From Azospirillum sp. 412522 (lineage in GTDB: Bacteria; Pseudomonadota; Alphaproteobacteria; Azospirillales; Azospirillaceae): 64,000 nt of DNA. The notes under the pieces are model-generated. The model searched no databases. It saw only the letters and a program-made list of their open reading frames with translations, and was not told the DNA's origin. The position numbers and the translations under genes are program-made. The DNA lies in NCBI RefSeq assembly GCF_019805165.1, contig NZ_RWIJ01000003.1, forward strand, positions 62,001-126,000, in the 5' to 3' direction. This document shows, piece after piece, positions 37,333 to 48,693 of the stretch (position 1 is the stretch's first letter; each line of letters starts with the position of its first letter).

Positions 37333-38835
37333 TCAGCCTGCCATCTTCTGGTGTTCCAGGAAGGCGGTCTTCAGGAGTGCCTTCAGGTCGTCGCCATACT
37401 GGTGGAAGCGGACGGACAGTTGGCCGCGCTCCTCGTCGCGATGCAGGACGACGAGGTTGGCGACGGCGGCAACCTCCTGTCGGTCGGCCAGGACGACGCG
37501 GGCCTGGAAGGTCTGTCCCCGCTGATAGGGCTGGTTGACCGCCAGCAGGCACAGCCCGCCCACCGACCAGTTGCGGGCGGGGAAGCTGCCATGGTCGGTG
37601 TGGACCACCATGCCGGGCCGGACGAAGCGCTTCTGCCGCCGCCGCTCTTCCGGTGGCGGAGGGGGGAAGGGGCTGGAGGCGATGGAGACGTCGATGCCCG
37701 ACCGGTCGGTCAGGGCCTTGGTGAACACCGCCCCGCGCACCAGCGCCGGTCCCATGGTCGAATCGCGGAGGTCGGCGTCGGAGAAGTCCGCGCCCTCGAA
37801 ATTGGCCGGCCAGTCGCGGCCGCCGGCCAGCGGCACCGGGCGGGCATCCACCCCGTTCATCAGCGTATGCGCCAGATAGGCGCGGCGCAGCGTCGCCCCG
37901 CGCAGCACGGCGTCGCGCAGGTCGGCCTCGTCCAGGTCGATGTAGGACAGCTCCGCCATCTCCAGGCTGGCCTTGCTCAGGCGGGCGCCGGGCAGGCGGC
38001 AGCGGCGCAGCCGGGCCGCCGCCATCGTCCGTCCATGCAGATCCACCCCCGCCACCGACACGAGGTCCAGGTCGAGCCGCGCCCCCTCCGCGCCGCCGCT
38101 GTCGACCCAGCGTTCGTGCCGCGCCACCAGGTCCAGGAACTCGGCGATTGGCATCGCCGTGTAGCTGGGACGGACGATGGCGTCGGGCGGCAGGGCGAAG
38201 GGGATGAAGGTGCGGGTCAGGGTGGCGTGATCCATCACCGTGTTGCCGAACACCGCGCCGTCCAGGTTGGCGCCGCAGAAATCGGTGCCCATCAGCACGG
38301 CCGAGGTCAATTCCGCCCCGGTCAGGTCGGCATCGTTCAGGTCGGCGCCCGTCAGGTCGCAGCCGGCGAAATTGGCGCCGGCCAGGATCGACCGTTCCAT
38401 CTTCGCTTCGGTCAGCCGGGTGGTGCCGGTTCCGCGGGCCGGCTTCTGAACGCCATCGTCCTGGGCGCCGCTGTCCACCAGTTCGCCGGCGCGGAAATCG
38501 GCGCCGCGCAGGTTGGCGTCGGTCAGCACGGCCCGGTGCAGGTTGGCCCCGCGCAGGTCGGCGCCGGTCAGGACTGCGCCGGACAGGTTGACCGCCTCCA
38601 TGTCGGCGCCGAACAGGTCGGCCTGCGACAGGTTGGCCTTGACCATCCGGGTGTTGCTGAGATTGACGCCGGCCAGCTTGGCCCCGGCCAGCGACACGCG
38701 CTCCAGGTTCAGCCGCGACAGGTCGCGGAAGCTGAGGTCGGCGCGCCGGCCGCTGGACGGCCGTTTCAGCCACGCCTGATGCGCCTGGATGATCGTCCGG
38801 AGTTCGTCGATCTCTTTCGGATCGCGTTCGGCCAT
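37333..38835 (-). CDS. Pentapeptide-repeat protein with C-terminal PilZ domain
   Basis: A 500-residue fusion. From about residue 30 to 330 there are two tracts of A(D/N)Lxx pentapeptide repeats (for example LSQADLFGADMEAVNLSGAV), which should fold as a right-handed beta-helix. After a linker with prolines, residues from about 390 carry a PilZ domain: the RxxxR element in RRRQKRFVRP and NWSVGG (N-x-S-x-x-G) are the c-di-GMP ligands. The start MAERDPKEID at 38835 is preferred over a longer frame. It is probably a c-di-GMP-responsive cytosolic scaffold. It stands alone. Confidence 0.82.
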   Translation of the reverse strand: MAERDPKEIDELRTIIQAHQAWLKRPSSGRRADLSFRDLSRLNLERVSLAGAKLAGVNLSNTRMVKANLSQADLFGADMEAVNLSGAVLTGADLRGANLHRAVLTDANLRGADFRAGELVDSGAQDDGVQKPARGTGTTRLTEAKMERSILAGANFAGCDLTGADLNDADLTGAELTSAVLMGTDFCGANLDGAVFGNTVMDHATLTRTFIPFALPPDAIVRPSYTAMPIAEFLDLVARHERWVDSGGAEGARLDLDLVSVAGVDLHGRTMAAARLRRCRLPGARLSKASLEMAELSYIDLDEADLRDAVLRGATLRRAYLAHTLMNGVDARPVPLAGGRDWPANFEGADFSDADLRDSTMGPALVRGAVFTKALTDRSGIDVSIASSPFPPPPPEERRRQKRFVRPGMVVHTDHGSFPARNWSVGGLCLLAVNQPYQRGQTFQARVVLADRQEVAAVANLVVLHRDEERGQLSVRFHQYGDDLKALLKTAFLEHQKMAG

Positions 38836-38993
38836 GGCGTCGGGTTCCCGGATCCACCGTATGACGAAAGACAGGAATGTCGGCGCAACGATAGCTCCTT
38901 CGGCCTGTCGCGTCACGGATTCTGAAAGTGCTGGACCAAATCCATAGGATGGCCGTTCTGTTGCCGCAGCTTCATCCCGGCAGGATTCCTCCC

Positions 38994-40265
38994 ATGACGA
39001 CCGACGCGGCGGGTCCCAATCGTTCCCTCGATCTGCTCAATTTCTTCCTGGCCGACGTCCGCGACGGGCTGGGTCCTTATCTGGCGATATATCTGCTCTC
39101 CGTCCAGCACTGGAACGAGGCGGACATCGGGCTGGTCATGACGCTGGCCGGGCTGGCCGGCCTCGCGGCCCAGATCCCGGCCGGCGCGCTGGTGGACGGC
39201 ACGCGCTACAAGCGCGCCGTCGTCGTCGTCGCGGCGCTTCTGGTCACCGCCGGGTCGCTGTCGCTGCCCTGGCTGAATGACTTCACCATCGTCGCCGTCC
39301 TGCAGTCGGCGGTCGGTGCCGCCGGGGCCGTCTTTCCGCCGGCCATCGCCGCGATCACGCTCGGGATGCTGGGGCCGCGCGCCTTCGTCCGCCGGATCGG
39401 CCGCAACGAATCCTTCAATCATGCCGGCAATGCGGTGGCGGCCACGCTCGCCGGGGTGGCGGCCTACGCCTTCGGGCCGGTGGCGGTGTTCTGGCTGATG
39501 ACCGCGATGGCTCTGTGCAGCATCGCCGCCACCGCCGGCATCCCGGCCAACGCCATCGACCACGCCGTCGCCCGCGGCCTGCACGCCTCCGCCCGGGCCG
39601 GCGACCGCGAGGCGCCCTCTGGTCTGCGCGTCATCCTGGGCTGCCGCCCGCTGCTGGTGTTCGGCGGCTGCGCCGCCCTGTTCCACTTCGCCAATGCGGC
39701 GATGCTGCCGCTGGTCGGGCAGAAGCTGGCGATGAAGGACCCGGCGCTGGGCACCAGCCTGATGTCCTTCTGCATCGTCGCGGCTCAGCTGGTCATGGTG
39801 CCGATGGCGATGCTGGTGGGCGCCAGGGCGGACCGCTGGGGGCGCAAGCCGCTGTTGCTCGCCGCCTTCCTGGTGCTGCCGCTGCGCGGCCTCCTCTACA
39901 CCCTGTCCGACAACTCCGCCTGGCTGGTCGGCGTCCAGCTGCTGGACGGGGTGGGGGCCGGGCTGTTCGGCGCCCTGTTCCCGCTGGTGGTCGCCGACCT
40001 GACCGAGGGGACCGGGCGCTTCAACGTCAGCCAGGGCGCCATCGCCACCCTCCAGGGGCTGGGCGCTTCGCTCAGCACTGCTGCCGCCGGACAGATGGTG
40101 GTGCGGGAGGGGTACAGCGCCGCCTTCCTGATGCTGGCCGCAGCCGCCGGGGTGGCGCTGGTGCTCGCGGCGCTGCTCCTGCCGGAAACCCGCGGCGCCG
40201 CGGTGGAGACCGGCGAGGGCGAAGTGGCGACTGGCGGCGTCGCGAAGGCGTCCTCCGAAGCCTGA
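38994..40265 (+). CDS. Major facilitator superfamily transporter
   Basis: A 423-residue protein with about twelve hydrophobic helices. The N-terminal half has NFFLADVRDGLGPYLAIYLL and the loop 2-3 motif GALVDGTRYKRAVV; the second half has the related GARADRWGRKPLL. The C-terminal tail is rich in Ala, Gly and Glu. Substrate is unknown; the ADVRDGLGP start is seen in a bacterial MFS group often called drug or sugar permeases. The start at 38994 follows AGGA. Confidence 0.85.
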   Translation: MTTDAAGPNRSLDLLNFFLADVRDGLGPYLAIYLLSVQHWNEADIGLVMTLAGLAGLAAQIPAGALVDGTRYKRAVVVVAALLVTAGSLSLPWLNDFTIVAVLQSAVGAAGAVFPPAIAAITLGMLGPRAFVRRIGRNESFNHAGNAVAATLAGVAAYAFGPVAVFWLMTAMALCSIAATAGIPANAIDHAVARGLHASARAGDREAPSGLRVILGCRPLLVFGGCAALFHFANAAMLPLVGQKLAMKDPALGTSLMSFCIVAAQLVMVPMAMLVGARADRWGRKPLLLAAFLVLPLRGLLYTLSDNSAWLVGVQLLDGVGAGLFGALFPLVVADLTEGTGRFNVSQGAIATLQGLGASLSTAAAGQMVVREGYSAAFLMLAAAAGVALVLAALLLPETRGAAVETGEGEVATGGVAKASSEA

Positions 40266-40278
40266 CGCCCGAAACGAA

Positions 40279-40308
40279 GAAGCCCGGCTCCATGGGGAGC
40301 CGGGCTTC
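40279..40308. terminator. Hairpin between convergent MFS and mlaC genes
   Basis: Perfect 13-bp stem: GAAGCCCGGCTCC at 40279-40291 and GGAGCCGGGCTTC at 40296-40308, loop ATGG. T tracts are weak on both sides, but position and stem strength support termination. Confidence 0.65.
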
Positions 40309-40337
40309 GTGAAAAAAGGGGGAGCTGCCGTGAAGGC

Positions 40338-40970
40338 TCAGCCGGCGCGGCTGCCGACCTTCTGCCGCAGGGCCTGGATCAGGCCATCGATGCGGCCGCC
40401 ATTCTGTTCGATGACCGAGGCGAATTCCTGCCGCTGGGTCACGCCCATGCTGACATTCTCCACCACCACGTCGATGATCTTGTAGTCGGCGCCGCCCTTG
40501 CGGACGCGCCAGCTGACATTCACCGGCGGGCCGTTCGGACGGACGATCTGCGTCGTCACCATGCTGTCCGCTTCACCGGCCGGGGCGACGCCGGTGATCT
40601 TGAAGGTCTCGCCGGAATATTCGACGAAACGCTCGGCATAGGTGTTGACGATCAGCTGCTCGAACAGCTTCTGGTATTCGGCCCGCTGCGCCTCGTTGGC
40701 GTTGTTCCAGTAGCGGCCCAACACCCAGCGCCCGATGTACGGCACGTCGAAGCCGGCGTACAGCAGCGTGCGGAAGCGCTGGATCGCCTGATCGCGCGGC
40801 AGGCTCTTGTCCGAGAAGGTTGCGATGGCGTCGTTCCCCAGCTTCTGGATGAACGCGCTTGCCCCCTGGTCCGCGGTCTGCGCGACGGCGGGGGAGATGA
40901 GAGAGTGCCCGGCCCAACCGCTCACCGCGAGCAGGGCAGCGGACGCGACAAACTGGCGGCGTGTCAGCAT
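40338..40970 (-). CDS. mlaC: Phospholipid-binding protein MlaC
   Basis: A 210-residue periplasmic protein of the Ttg2D/MlaC family that carries phospholipids between the outer-membrane MlaA complex and the inner-membrane MlaFEDB transporter. The N-terminus MLTRRQFVASAALL has a twin-arginine-like motif, then a hydrophobic stretch ending SPAVAQ. The mature domain has FRTLLYAGFDVPYIGRWVLG and YKIIDVVVENVSMGVTQRQEF, both typical. The start at 40970 is set by this leader. mlaA is the next gene upstream on the same strand, with a gap of about 200 bp; MlaFED genes are not in the window. Confidence 0.9.
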   Translation of the reverse strand: MLTRRQFVASAALLAVSGWAGHSLISPAVAQTADQGASAFIQKLGNDAIATFSDKSLPRDQAIQRFRTLLYAGFDVPYIGRWVLGRYWNNANEAQRAEYQKLFEQLIVNTYAERFVEYSGETFKITGVAPAGEADSMVTTQIVRPNGPPVNVSWRVRKGGADYKIIDVVVENVSMGVTQRQEFASVIEQNGGRIDGLIQALRQKVGSRAG

Positions 40971-41174
40971 GGTAGGGCGAAAAGTGGCTGTTGCGGGAGC
41001 TTTGTCAACGGTCATCTGGCCTTTGGTCGGCGCCCGGGCGCATTTGGGGGAGGCTTTCGCTCCGGCCTGTTCCCTTGGCGCCACCCGACGCTTGCGGACC
41101 GGTCGCCACACCCGCCTGAAACGGAGCTCGTGTGGCGGTCCCGGTGCGCGGGATCGAGGGGCGCCGAGGACGCC

Positions 41175-41960
41175 TCAGGGCTTCGGCGCGGTGGTGAAGT
41201 CCGGGAATTCCGGCGTCGTGCCCGCCTTGTTGTTGGCGATCGCCGCCCGGCGCTGCTGCTGGTACAGGCTGCGCACGGTGGCGTAGAAGTCCAGCGAGTT
41301 GCGGCGCAGGTCGTCGACCTCCTTCAGCACTTCCGACCGGCGGTCGACGGCGCTGACGATGCCGCGGGTCATATAGGCGCCCTTGTGGTCGCCGGCGTAG
41401 GCCCAGATGCGGATCGGATCGCCCACGGTGTCGACGGCGTAGCCGGCGGTGTCGCGCAGGTTCGACGGACCCAGCAGCGGCAGGACCAGATACGGACCGT
41501 CTCCCACGCCCCAGACCGCCAGCGTCTGGCCGAAATCCTCCGGCGCATGCGGGATGCCGGCCTGGGTGGCCACGTCGGCGATGCCGCCGACGCCCAGGAT
41601 GGTGTTGGTCAGGAAGCGGCCGGTGGCGTTCGACGCGCCCTCCACATTGCCCTGCAGCAGGTTGTTGGCGATGTAGAGCGGCGCCATCAGGTTGTCGATG
41701 AAGTTATGCACCGCGTCGCGCACCGGATCGGGCACGACCCCGACATAGATCTCCGCCGCCGGACGGATCACCAGGACGTCGGCCGCCTCGTTGGCGGCGA
41801 AGACGAAGCGGTTGGGAATCTCCAGCGGATCGCTGACCTGATAGGCCGCATCCGTCGCGCCTGAGTCGCCCGGGTTGGTCGCGCAGGCCGTAGCCGTCAG
41901 GGCGAAGGCCATCACGGTGGCCGTACGGAGGAGGGAGCGGGAAAGGCTGGCCAGCTTCAT
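41175..41960 (-). CDS. mlaA: Outer-membrane lipoprotein MlaA (VacJ)
   Basis: A 261-residue lipoprotein. The signal peptide ends in a lipobox-like ALTATAC, placing the lipidated Cys at about residue 26. The body has DPLEIPNRFVFAANEAAD, then APLYIANNLLQGNVEGASN, a conserved FGQTLAVWGVGDGPYLVLPL and GPSNLRDTAGYAVD, all diagnostic of MlaA. It removes misplaced phospholipids from the outer leaflet and hands them to MlaC. The start at 41960 is chosen for the signal peptide. Confidence 0.94.
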   Translation of the reverse strand: MKLASLSRSLLRTATVMAFALTATACATNPGDSGATDAAYQVSDPLEIPNRFVFAANEAADVLVIRPAAEIYVGVVPDPVRDAVHNFIDNLMAPLYIANNLLQGNVEGASNATGRFLTNTILGVGGIADVATQAGIPHAPEDFGQTLAVWGVGDGPYLVLPLLGPSNLRDTAGYAVDTVGDPIRIWAYAGDHKGAYMTRGIVSAVDRRSEVLKEVDDLRRNSLDFYATVRSLYQQQRRAAIANNKAGTTPEFPDFTTAPKP

Positions 41961-42324
41961 GTGCGACGGCTCTTTATCAGTGGGCTCGACTCGGTGCGGG
42001 TCGCCGCATGTCCTGTCCACAACCGAAGATCCCGATGGCGGGAGTCCTCAACCCTGGCAAGGTGGCTACGCGGTCGGGGGGAAGATTGGGCGAGATATCG
42101 CAGAATTTCCACCGTTTCCTGACCTAACACAGGCTTGGCCTTTTGACCAGCATGCGGCGGCATGGCGCAGGAGAGGCCACGGCGACTGTGTCTGCTTTGC
42201 CGCAATGCGGTCGGAAAGCTTGCGTCCTGCCGCTTTCCGCCACGAACCGCCGACATCGGGCCGGGTTGGCGCGGACCTGTTCCGGGCCTTGGCTCGGCCG
42301 GCTGCGAAAAGCGGTTTACGACGC
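41961..42324. other. Intergenic region between mlaA and the ArsR-type regulator gene
   Basis: Together with the operator and leader this spacer is about 455 bases between divergent genes. Open frames here lack coding bias and resemble no family. Promoters for both directions must be in it; only the palindrome at 42325-42340 stands out. Confidence 0.5.
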
Positions 42325-42340
42325 ATAAAGATATCTTTAT
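42325..42340. promoter_or_regulatory. Perfect 16-bp palindrome, candidate ArsR/SahR operator
   Basis: ATAAAGATATCTTTAT is an exact palindrome set in an otherwise GC-rich region, about 75 bp upstream of the ArsR-methyltransferase gene that heads metF. AT-rich palindromes of this type are typical ArsR-family operators. SahR regulators of methionine genes are the closest functional precedent I know. Confidence 0.7.
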
Positions 42341-42415
42341 ATCTGTATTCAGGCTGACGGGGCAGGATGTCCCGGCCGGCCGGCCCCTTTCCTGGCCCGA
42401 ATCGGACGTGAGGCG

Positions 42416-44319
<1,904 letters not shown>

Positions 44320-44408
44320 GGCGCCGGACGCCGCCCTGTGCTACGCTGGGGCGGCGGAACTGGGCAGCAGAACTGGGTAGCGGAACGGGGCGCGGGAGGA
44401 CTGATGCC

Positions 44409-44882
44409 ATGGACAGCCGGATCGGATACGACACGGACTTCCTCGCCTGGACCGAGGAGCAGGCCCGTCTGCTCCGCGAGGCGGCGCGCGAGCGCATCAA
44501 CACGCCCATCGACTGGGAGAATGTCGCGGAGGAGATCGAGAGCATGGGCCGGTCCGAATTGCGCGCGGTCGAAAGCGCGCTGGTCCGTGTGATCGAACAT
44601 CTGCTGAAACTCGAATACTCCCCGGCGGCCGATCCGCGCGACGGATGGAAAGCTTCGGTGATCGAGCATCGCGGCCGGATCAGACGCGACCTTAAGGCCA
44701 GCCCGAGTTTGCGTGGCAAGATCGACCTTTCGGACATTTTCGAAACCGCTCAAACGGTAGCGGCTCACGGATTGGCACGCGATGGCGAGGCCGCCGGACC
44801 TCTCCCGATTGATTGCCCGTACTCTCTCGACCAGCTTTTGAATGCCGACTGGTGGCCCGTCAGCCGCCACGGCCTCGCTTAA
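44409..44882 (+). CDS. DUF29 family protein
   Basis: A 157-residue protein of the DUF29 family. YDTDFLAWTEEQARLLREA, the WENVAEEIESMGRSELRAVE motif and LLKLEYSPAADPRDGWKAS are characteristic. DUF29 genes are scattered in cyanobacteria and alphaproteobacteria and have no agreed function; the helical content suggests protein or nucleic-acid contact. It sits between metF (89-bp gap) and metH (48-bp gap) on the same strand, so it is probably part of the same transcript. Confidence 0.85.
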   Translation: MDSRIGYDTDFLAWTEEQARLLREAARERINTPIDWENVAEEIESMGRSELRAVESALVRVIEHLLKLEYSPAADPRDGWKASVIEHRGRIRRDLKASPSLRGKIDLSDIFETAQTVAAHGLARDGEAAGPLPIDCPYSLDQLLNADWWPVSRHGLA

Positions 44883-44930
44883 ACCCGCCTCTGCCCCGAA
44901 CCCGCCAAATAACGGACAAGACGCATTCCC

Positions 44931-47900
44931 ATGGCCCACATCCTCGACACCCTGCGTGACCGCGTTCTGCTTTGCGACGGCGGGTTCGGCAGCCGCATCC
45001 AGGCGCTCGACCTCGACGTCGAGAAGGATTACTGGGGGCACGAGAACTGCACCGACATCCTGCCGCTGTCGCGCCCCGACATCGTCCGCGACATCCATCG
45101 CGGCTATTTCGAGGCCGGCGCCGACATGGTGGAGACCGACACCTTCGGTGCCTCGCCGGTGACGCTGGGCGAGTTCGGAATCTCCGAGAAGGCCTTCGAG
45201 ATCAACCAGCGCGCCGTCGAGCTGGCGCGCGAGGCGGCGGAGAGCTTCAAGGACGGTCAGCCGCGCTTCGTCATCGGCTCGATCGGGCCGGGCACCAAGC
45301 TGCCCAGCCTGGGCCACATCGCCTACCAGCCGGCGGAGGACAGCTTCTATGTCCAGGCCGCCGGCCTGATCGCCGGCGGGGCCGACGCGATCCTGGTCGA
45401 GACCTGCCAGGACCCCCTGCAGATCAAGGCCGCCGTCAACGGCATCAAGCGCGCGCGGCTTGAGGCCAACAGCGACACCCCCGTCTTTGTCCAGGTGACG
45501 GTGGAGACCACCGGCACGCTGCTGGTCGGCACCGACATCGCCGCGGCGGCCACCGTCATCCAGGCGCTGGACGTGCCGCTGATGGGGCTGAACTGCGCCA
45601 CCGGCCCGCTGGAGATGAGCGAGCATGTGCGCTGGCTGTCGCAGAACTGGCCGGGCCTGATCTCGGTCCAGCCGAATGCCGGCCTGCCCGAACTGGTCGA
45701 CGGCAAGACCCACTACCCGCTCCGCGCCGACGACTTCGCCCATTGGCTGGAGCGCTTCGTGTCGGAGGACGGGGTCAACCTCGTCGGCGGCTGCTGCGGC
45801 ACCAACGTCCCGCACATCGCGGCGGCCAACCAGATGCTGCGCAAGCTGGCCCCGGCCGGATCGCACCGCCCGGCGCCGAAGGGCCGCACCGTCCATTGGG
45901 TGCCGGCGGTTGCCTCGCTCTACTCCCAGGTGACGCTGCGCCAGGAGAACGCCTTCTTCGCCATCGGCGAGCGCTGCAACGCCAACGGCTCCAAGAAGTG
46001 GCGCGAACTGCAGGAGAGGAACGACTGGGACGGCTGCGTCGAGATGGCGCGCGAGCAGGTGAAGGAGGGCAGCCACTCGCTCGACGTCTGCACCGCCTTC
46101 GTCGGCCGTGACGAGGTGGCGGAGATGAATGCGGTGATCTCCCGCTTCTCCGGCTCCGTGACGGCGCCGCTCGTCATCGATTCGACCGAGTACAAGGTGC
46201 TGGAACAGGCGCTGGCCCTCTATGGCGGCAAGGCGATCCTCAACTCGATCAACTTCGAGGATGGCGAGGAACCCGCGCGCAAGCGCCTGGCGCTCGCCAA
46301 GAAGTTCGGCGCCGCCGTCATCGCGCTGACCATCGACGAAGAGGGCATGGCGAAGACGCCCGACCGCAAGCTGGAGATCGCCAAGCGGCTCTACGATCTG
46401 GCGGTGAACGAATACGGCCTCGCCCCGTCCGACCTGCTGTTCGACCCGCTCACCTTCACCATCGCCACCGGCAACGAGGACGACCGCAAGCTCGCCATCT
46501 GGACGCTGGAGGGCATCGAGGCGATCGCCCGCGAGATGCCCGGCTGCCAGATCATCCTGGGCCTGTCCAACGTCTCCTTCGGCCTGAACGCCGCGGCGCG
46601 CCATGTGCTGAACTCGGTCTTCCTCGACCATGCGGTGAAGAAGGGGATGACGGGCGCCATCGTCCATGTCTCCAAGATCCTGCCGCTGCACCAGATCCCC
46701 GAGAAGGAGGTCAGGACCGCCGAGGATCTGATCTTCGACCGCCGCGCCGAAGGCTACGACCCGCTCCAGGCCTTCATCGCCCTGTTCGAAGGCCGCAAGG
46801 CGGCCGACGCCAAGAAGAAGGCACGCGCCGAGACGGTCGAGGAGCGCCTGAAGGAGCGCATCGTCGACGGCGACCGCACCGGGCTTGAGGACGACCTCGC
46901 CGAGGCGATGAAGACCCATCCGCCGCTGGAGATCATCAACACCTACCTGCTCGACGGCATGAAGGTGGTGGGCGAGCTGTTCGGCGCCGGCAAGATGCAG
47001 CTTCCGTTCGTTCTCCAGTCGGCGGAGACGATGAAGGCCGCCGTGGCGTGGCTGGAGCCGCACATGGAGAAGGTGGAGGGCCAGCAGAAGGGCACGCTGG
47101 TTCTCGCCACGGTGAAGGGCGACGTCCACGACATCGGCAAGAACCTCGTCGACATCATCCTGACCAACAACGGCTACAAGGTGGTCAATCTCGGCATCAA
47201 GCAGCCGGTTTCCGCCATCATCCAGGCGGCCAAGGAGCATAAGGCCACCGCCATCGGCATGTCCGGCCTGCTGGTCAAGTCCACCGTGGTGATGCGCGAG
47301 AACCTGGAGGAGATGACGCGCGAGGGGCTGGAGGTGCCGGTCCTGCTCGGCGGTGCCGCCCTGACCCGCGCCTATGTCGAGGGAGACTGCGTGGCCTCCT
47401 ACGGCTCGGGCCGCGTCGCCTATGCCGGCGACGCCTTCGACGGGCTGACCCTGATGGACAAGGTGGTGGAGGGCAGCTTCGACCAGCAGCTCGCCATCCA
47501 GCAGGCCAAGCGCGCCGGCAAGGCGACCAACCGCCGCCGCGTCCTGGGGCAGGCGACCAGCGCCGCCACCGGCCCGGTGGACAAGGACGCCGTCCGCGCC
47601 CGCCGTCACCGGCTGGCCGAAGGCGTGCCGGTGCCGACCCCGCCCTTCTGGGGGCCGAAGCTGATCGACCATGTGCCGCTGAAGACGCTGGTCACCTACC
47701 TCAACGAGCGGATGCTCTACCAGCTGCAATGGGGCTACCGGAAGGACGGCAAGTCCTTCGAGGAGTTCAAGGATTGGGCGAAGAAGGAGCTGCGGCCGGT
47801 GCTCGACCGCATTCTCCAGATCGCGGCGAAGGAGGAAATCCTGCGCCCGACCGCCGTCTACGGCTATTGGAAGGCGGCCGCCGACGGCAACGACGTCATC

Positions 47901-48422
47901 CTGTTCGAGGAGGACGGCATCACCGAGGCCGCCCGCTTCTCGCTGCCGCGTCAGGCCAAGGAGGATGGCGAGTGCATCGCCGACTTCCTGCGCGACGTGA
48001 CCGACCCGGAACGGGACGTGCTCGGCCTCCAGGTCGTCACCATGGGCCAGCATTGTGCCGAGGTTGCGCGTGCGTGGTTCGCCGAGAACCGCTACCAGGA
48101 CTATCTCTACCTGCACGGCCTGTCGGTGGAGATGACCGAGGCGATGGCGGAATATGTCCATGCCCGCATCCGGGCGGAGCTGGGCTACGGCTCGGAAGAC
48201 AGCCGCGACAAGGAGAAGCTGTTGCAGCAGTCCTACCGCGGCAGCCGCTACAGCTTCGGCTATCCGGCCTGCCCGAACCTGAAGGACCAGGAACAGCTGC
48301 TGAAGCTGCTGGACGCCGGCCGCATCGGCATCGAGATGTCGGACGAGGACCAGCTCCATCCGGAGCAGAGCACGTCGGCCATCGTCCTGCATCACCCGCG
48401 GGCCAAGTACTTTTCGGTGTGA
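44931..48422 (+). CDS. metH: Cobalamin-dependent methionine synthase
   Basis: A 1163-residue four-module enzyme that transfers a methyl from methyl-THF via cobalamin to homocysteine. Homocysteine module: about residues 1-320, with zinc cysteines in GLNCATGP and GGCCGTN. Pterin module: about 340-620, with FAIGERCNANGSKKWREL and GLSNVSFGLNAAARH. Cobalamin module: cap plus VKGDVHDIGKNLVDIIL, with the DxHxxG histidine. C-terminal activation module: EDSRDKEKLLQQSYRGSRYS and GYPACPNLK for AdoMet reactivation. Full length, all four modules present. Likely co-regulated with metF. Confidence 0.97.
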   Translation: MAHILDTLRDRVLLCDGGFGSRIQALDLDVEKDYWGHENCTDILPLSRPDIVRDIHRGYFEAGADMVETDTFGASPVTLGEFGISEKAFEINQRAVELAREAAESFKDGQPRFVIGSIGPGTKLPSLGHIAYQPAEDSFYVQAAGLIAGGADAILVETCQDPLQIKAAVNGIKRARLEANSDTPVFVQVTVETTGTLLVGTDIAAAATVIQALDVPLMGLNCATGPLEMSEHVRWLSQNWPGLISVQPNAGLPELVDGKTHYPLRADDFAHWLERFVSEDGVNLVGGCCGTNVPHIAAANQMLRKLAPAGSHRPAPKGRTVHWVPAVASLYSQVTLRQENAFFAIGERCNANGSKKWRELQERNDWDGCVEMAREQVKEGSHSLDVCTAFVGRDEVAEMNAVISRFSGSVTAPLVIDSTEYKVLEQALALYGGKAILNSINFEDGEEPARKRLALAKKFGAAVIALTIDEEGMAKTPDRKLEIAKRLYDLAVNEYGLAPSDLLFDPLTFTIATGNEDDRKLAIWTLEGIEAIAREMPGCQIILGLSNVSFGLNAAARHVLNSVFLDHAVKKGMTGAIVHVSKILPLHQIPEKEVRTAEDLIFDRRAEGYDPLQAFIALFEGRKAADAKKKARAETVEERLKERIVDGDRTGLEDDLAEAMKTHPPLEIINTYLLDGMKVVGELFGAGKMQLPFVLQSAETMKAAVAWLEPHMEKVEGQQKGTLVLATVKGDVHDIGKNLVDIILTNNGYKVVNLGIKQPVSAIIQAAKEHKATAIGMSGLLVKSTVVMRENLEEMTREGLEVPVLLGGAALTRAYVEGDCVASYGSGRVAYAGDAFDGLTLMDKVVEGSFDQQLAIQQAKRAGKATNRRRVLGQATSAATGPVDKDAVRARRHRLAEGVPVPTPPFWGPKLIDHVPLKTLVTYLNERMLYQLQWGYRKDGKSFEEFKDWAKKELRPVLDRILQIAAKEEILRPTAVYGYWKAAADGNDVILFEEDGITEAARFSLPRQAKEDGECIADFLRDVTDPERDVLGLQVVTMGQHCAEVARAWFAENRYQDYLYLHGLSVEMTEAMAEYVHARIRAELGYGSEDSRDKEKLLQQSYRGSRYSFGYPACPNLKDQEQLLKLLDAGRIGIEMSDEDQLHPEQSTSAIVLHHPRAKYFSV

Positions 48423-48428
48423 TGGGAG

Positions 48429-48467
48429 CCTCCGCCGCCCGTTCCGTATTGGGATGGGCGGCGGAGG
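48429..48467 (+). terminator. 12-bp perfect hairpin after metH
   Basis: Arms CCTCCGCCGCCC (48429-48440) and GGGCGGCGGAGG (48456-48467) flank a 15-base loop, starting 7 bases after the metH stop. Only a weak T run follows, so it may rely on stem strength or stabilise the 3' end. Confidence 0.5.
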
Positions 48468-48472
48468 GTTCC

Positions 48473-48690
48473 ATGGCCGTGATCGACGCGGAGACGGACG
48501 AGAAGCTGCAAATCCTGCTGGACCGGATCGTCCCAGCTGCGCTTGGCTGCCGCGAACAAACGCCTGGATCGATGGCGGGACAGGCTCGGACGAATCGTCC
48601 TCTCCTTGCTCGCTGCCGCCGCCATCTTCATCATCGCTAACCGCATCAGGGCATCCTGCCCCCCAAGGCCGCCGGACCCCAAGCGCCGTG
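48473..48690 (+). pseudogene. Possible small membrane-protein gene broken by a frameshift
   Basis: An ATG at 48473 opens a frame reading AVIDAETDEKLQILLDRIV. Around 48534 the plausible continuation moves to another frame: RLAAANKRLDRWRDRLGRIV, then a hydrophobic helix (LSLLAAAAIFIIANRI). Read together these look like one short protein with a charged helix and a C-terminal membrane anchor. In neither single frame is a complete protein seen, and the second frame runs into the antisense end of the next gene. Evidence is thin: it could be chance. Confidence 0.25.
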
Positions 48691-48693
48691 TTC

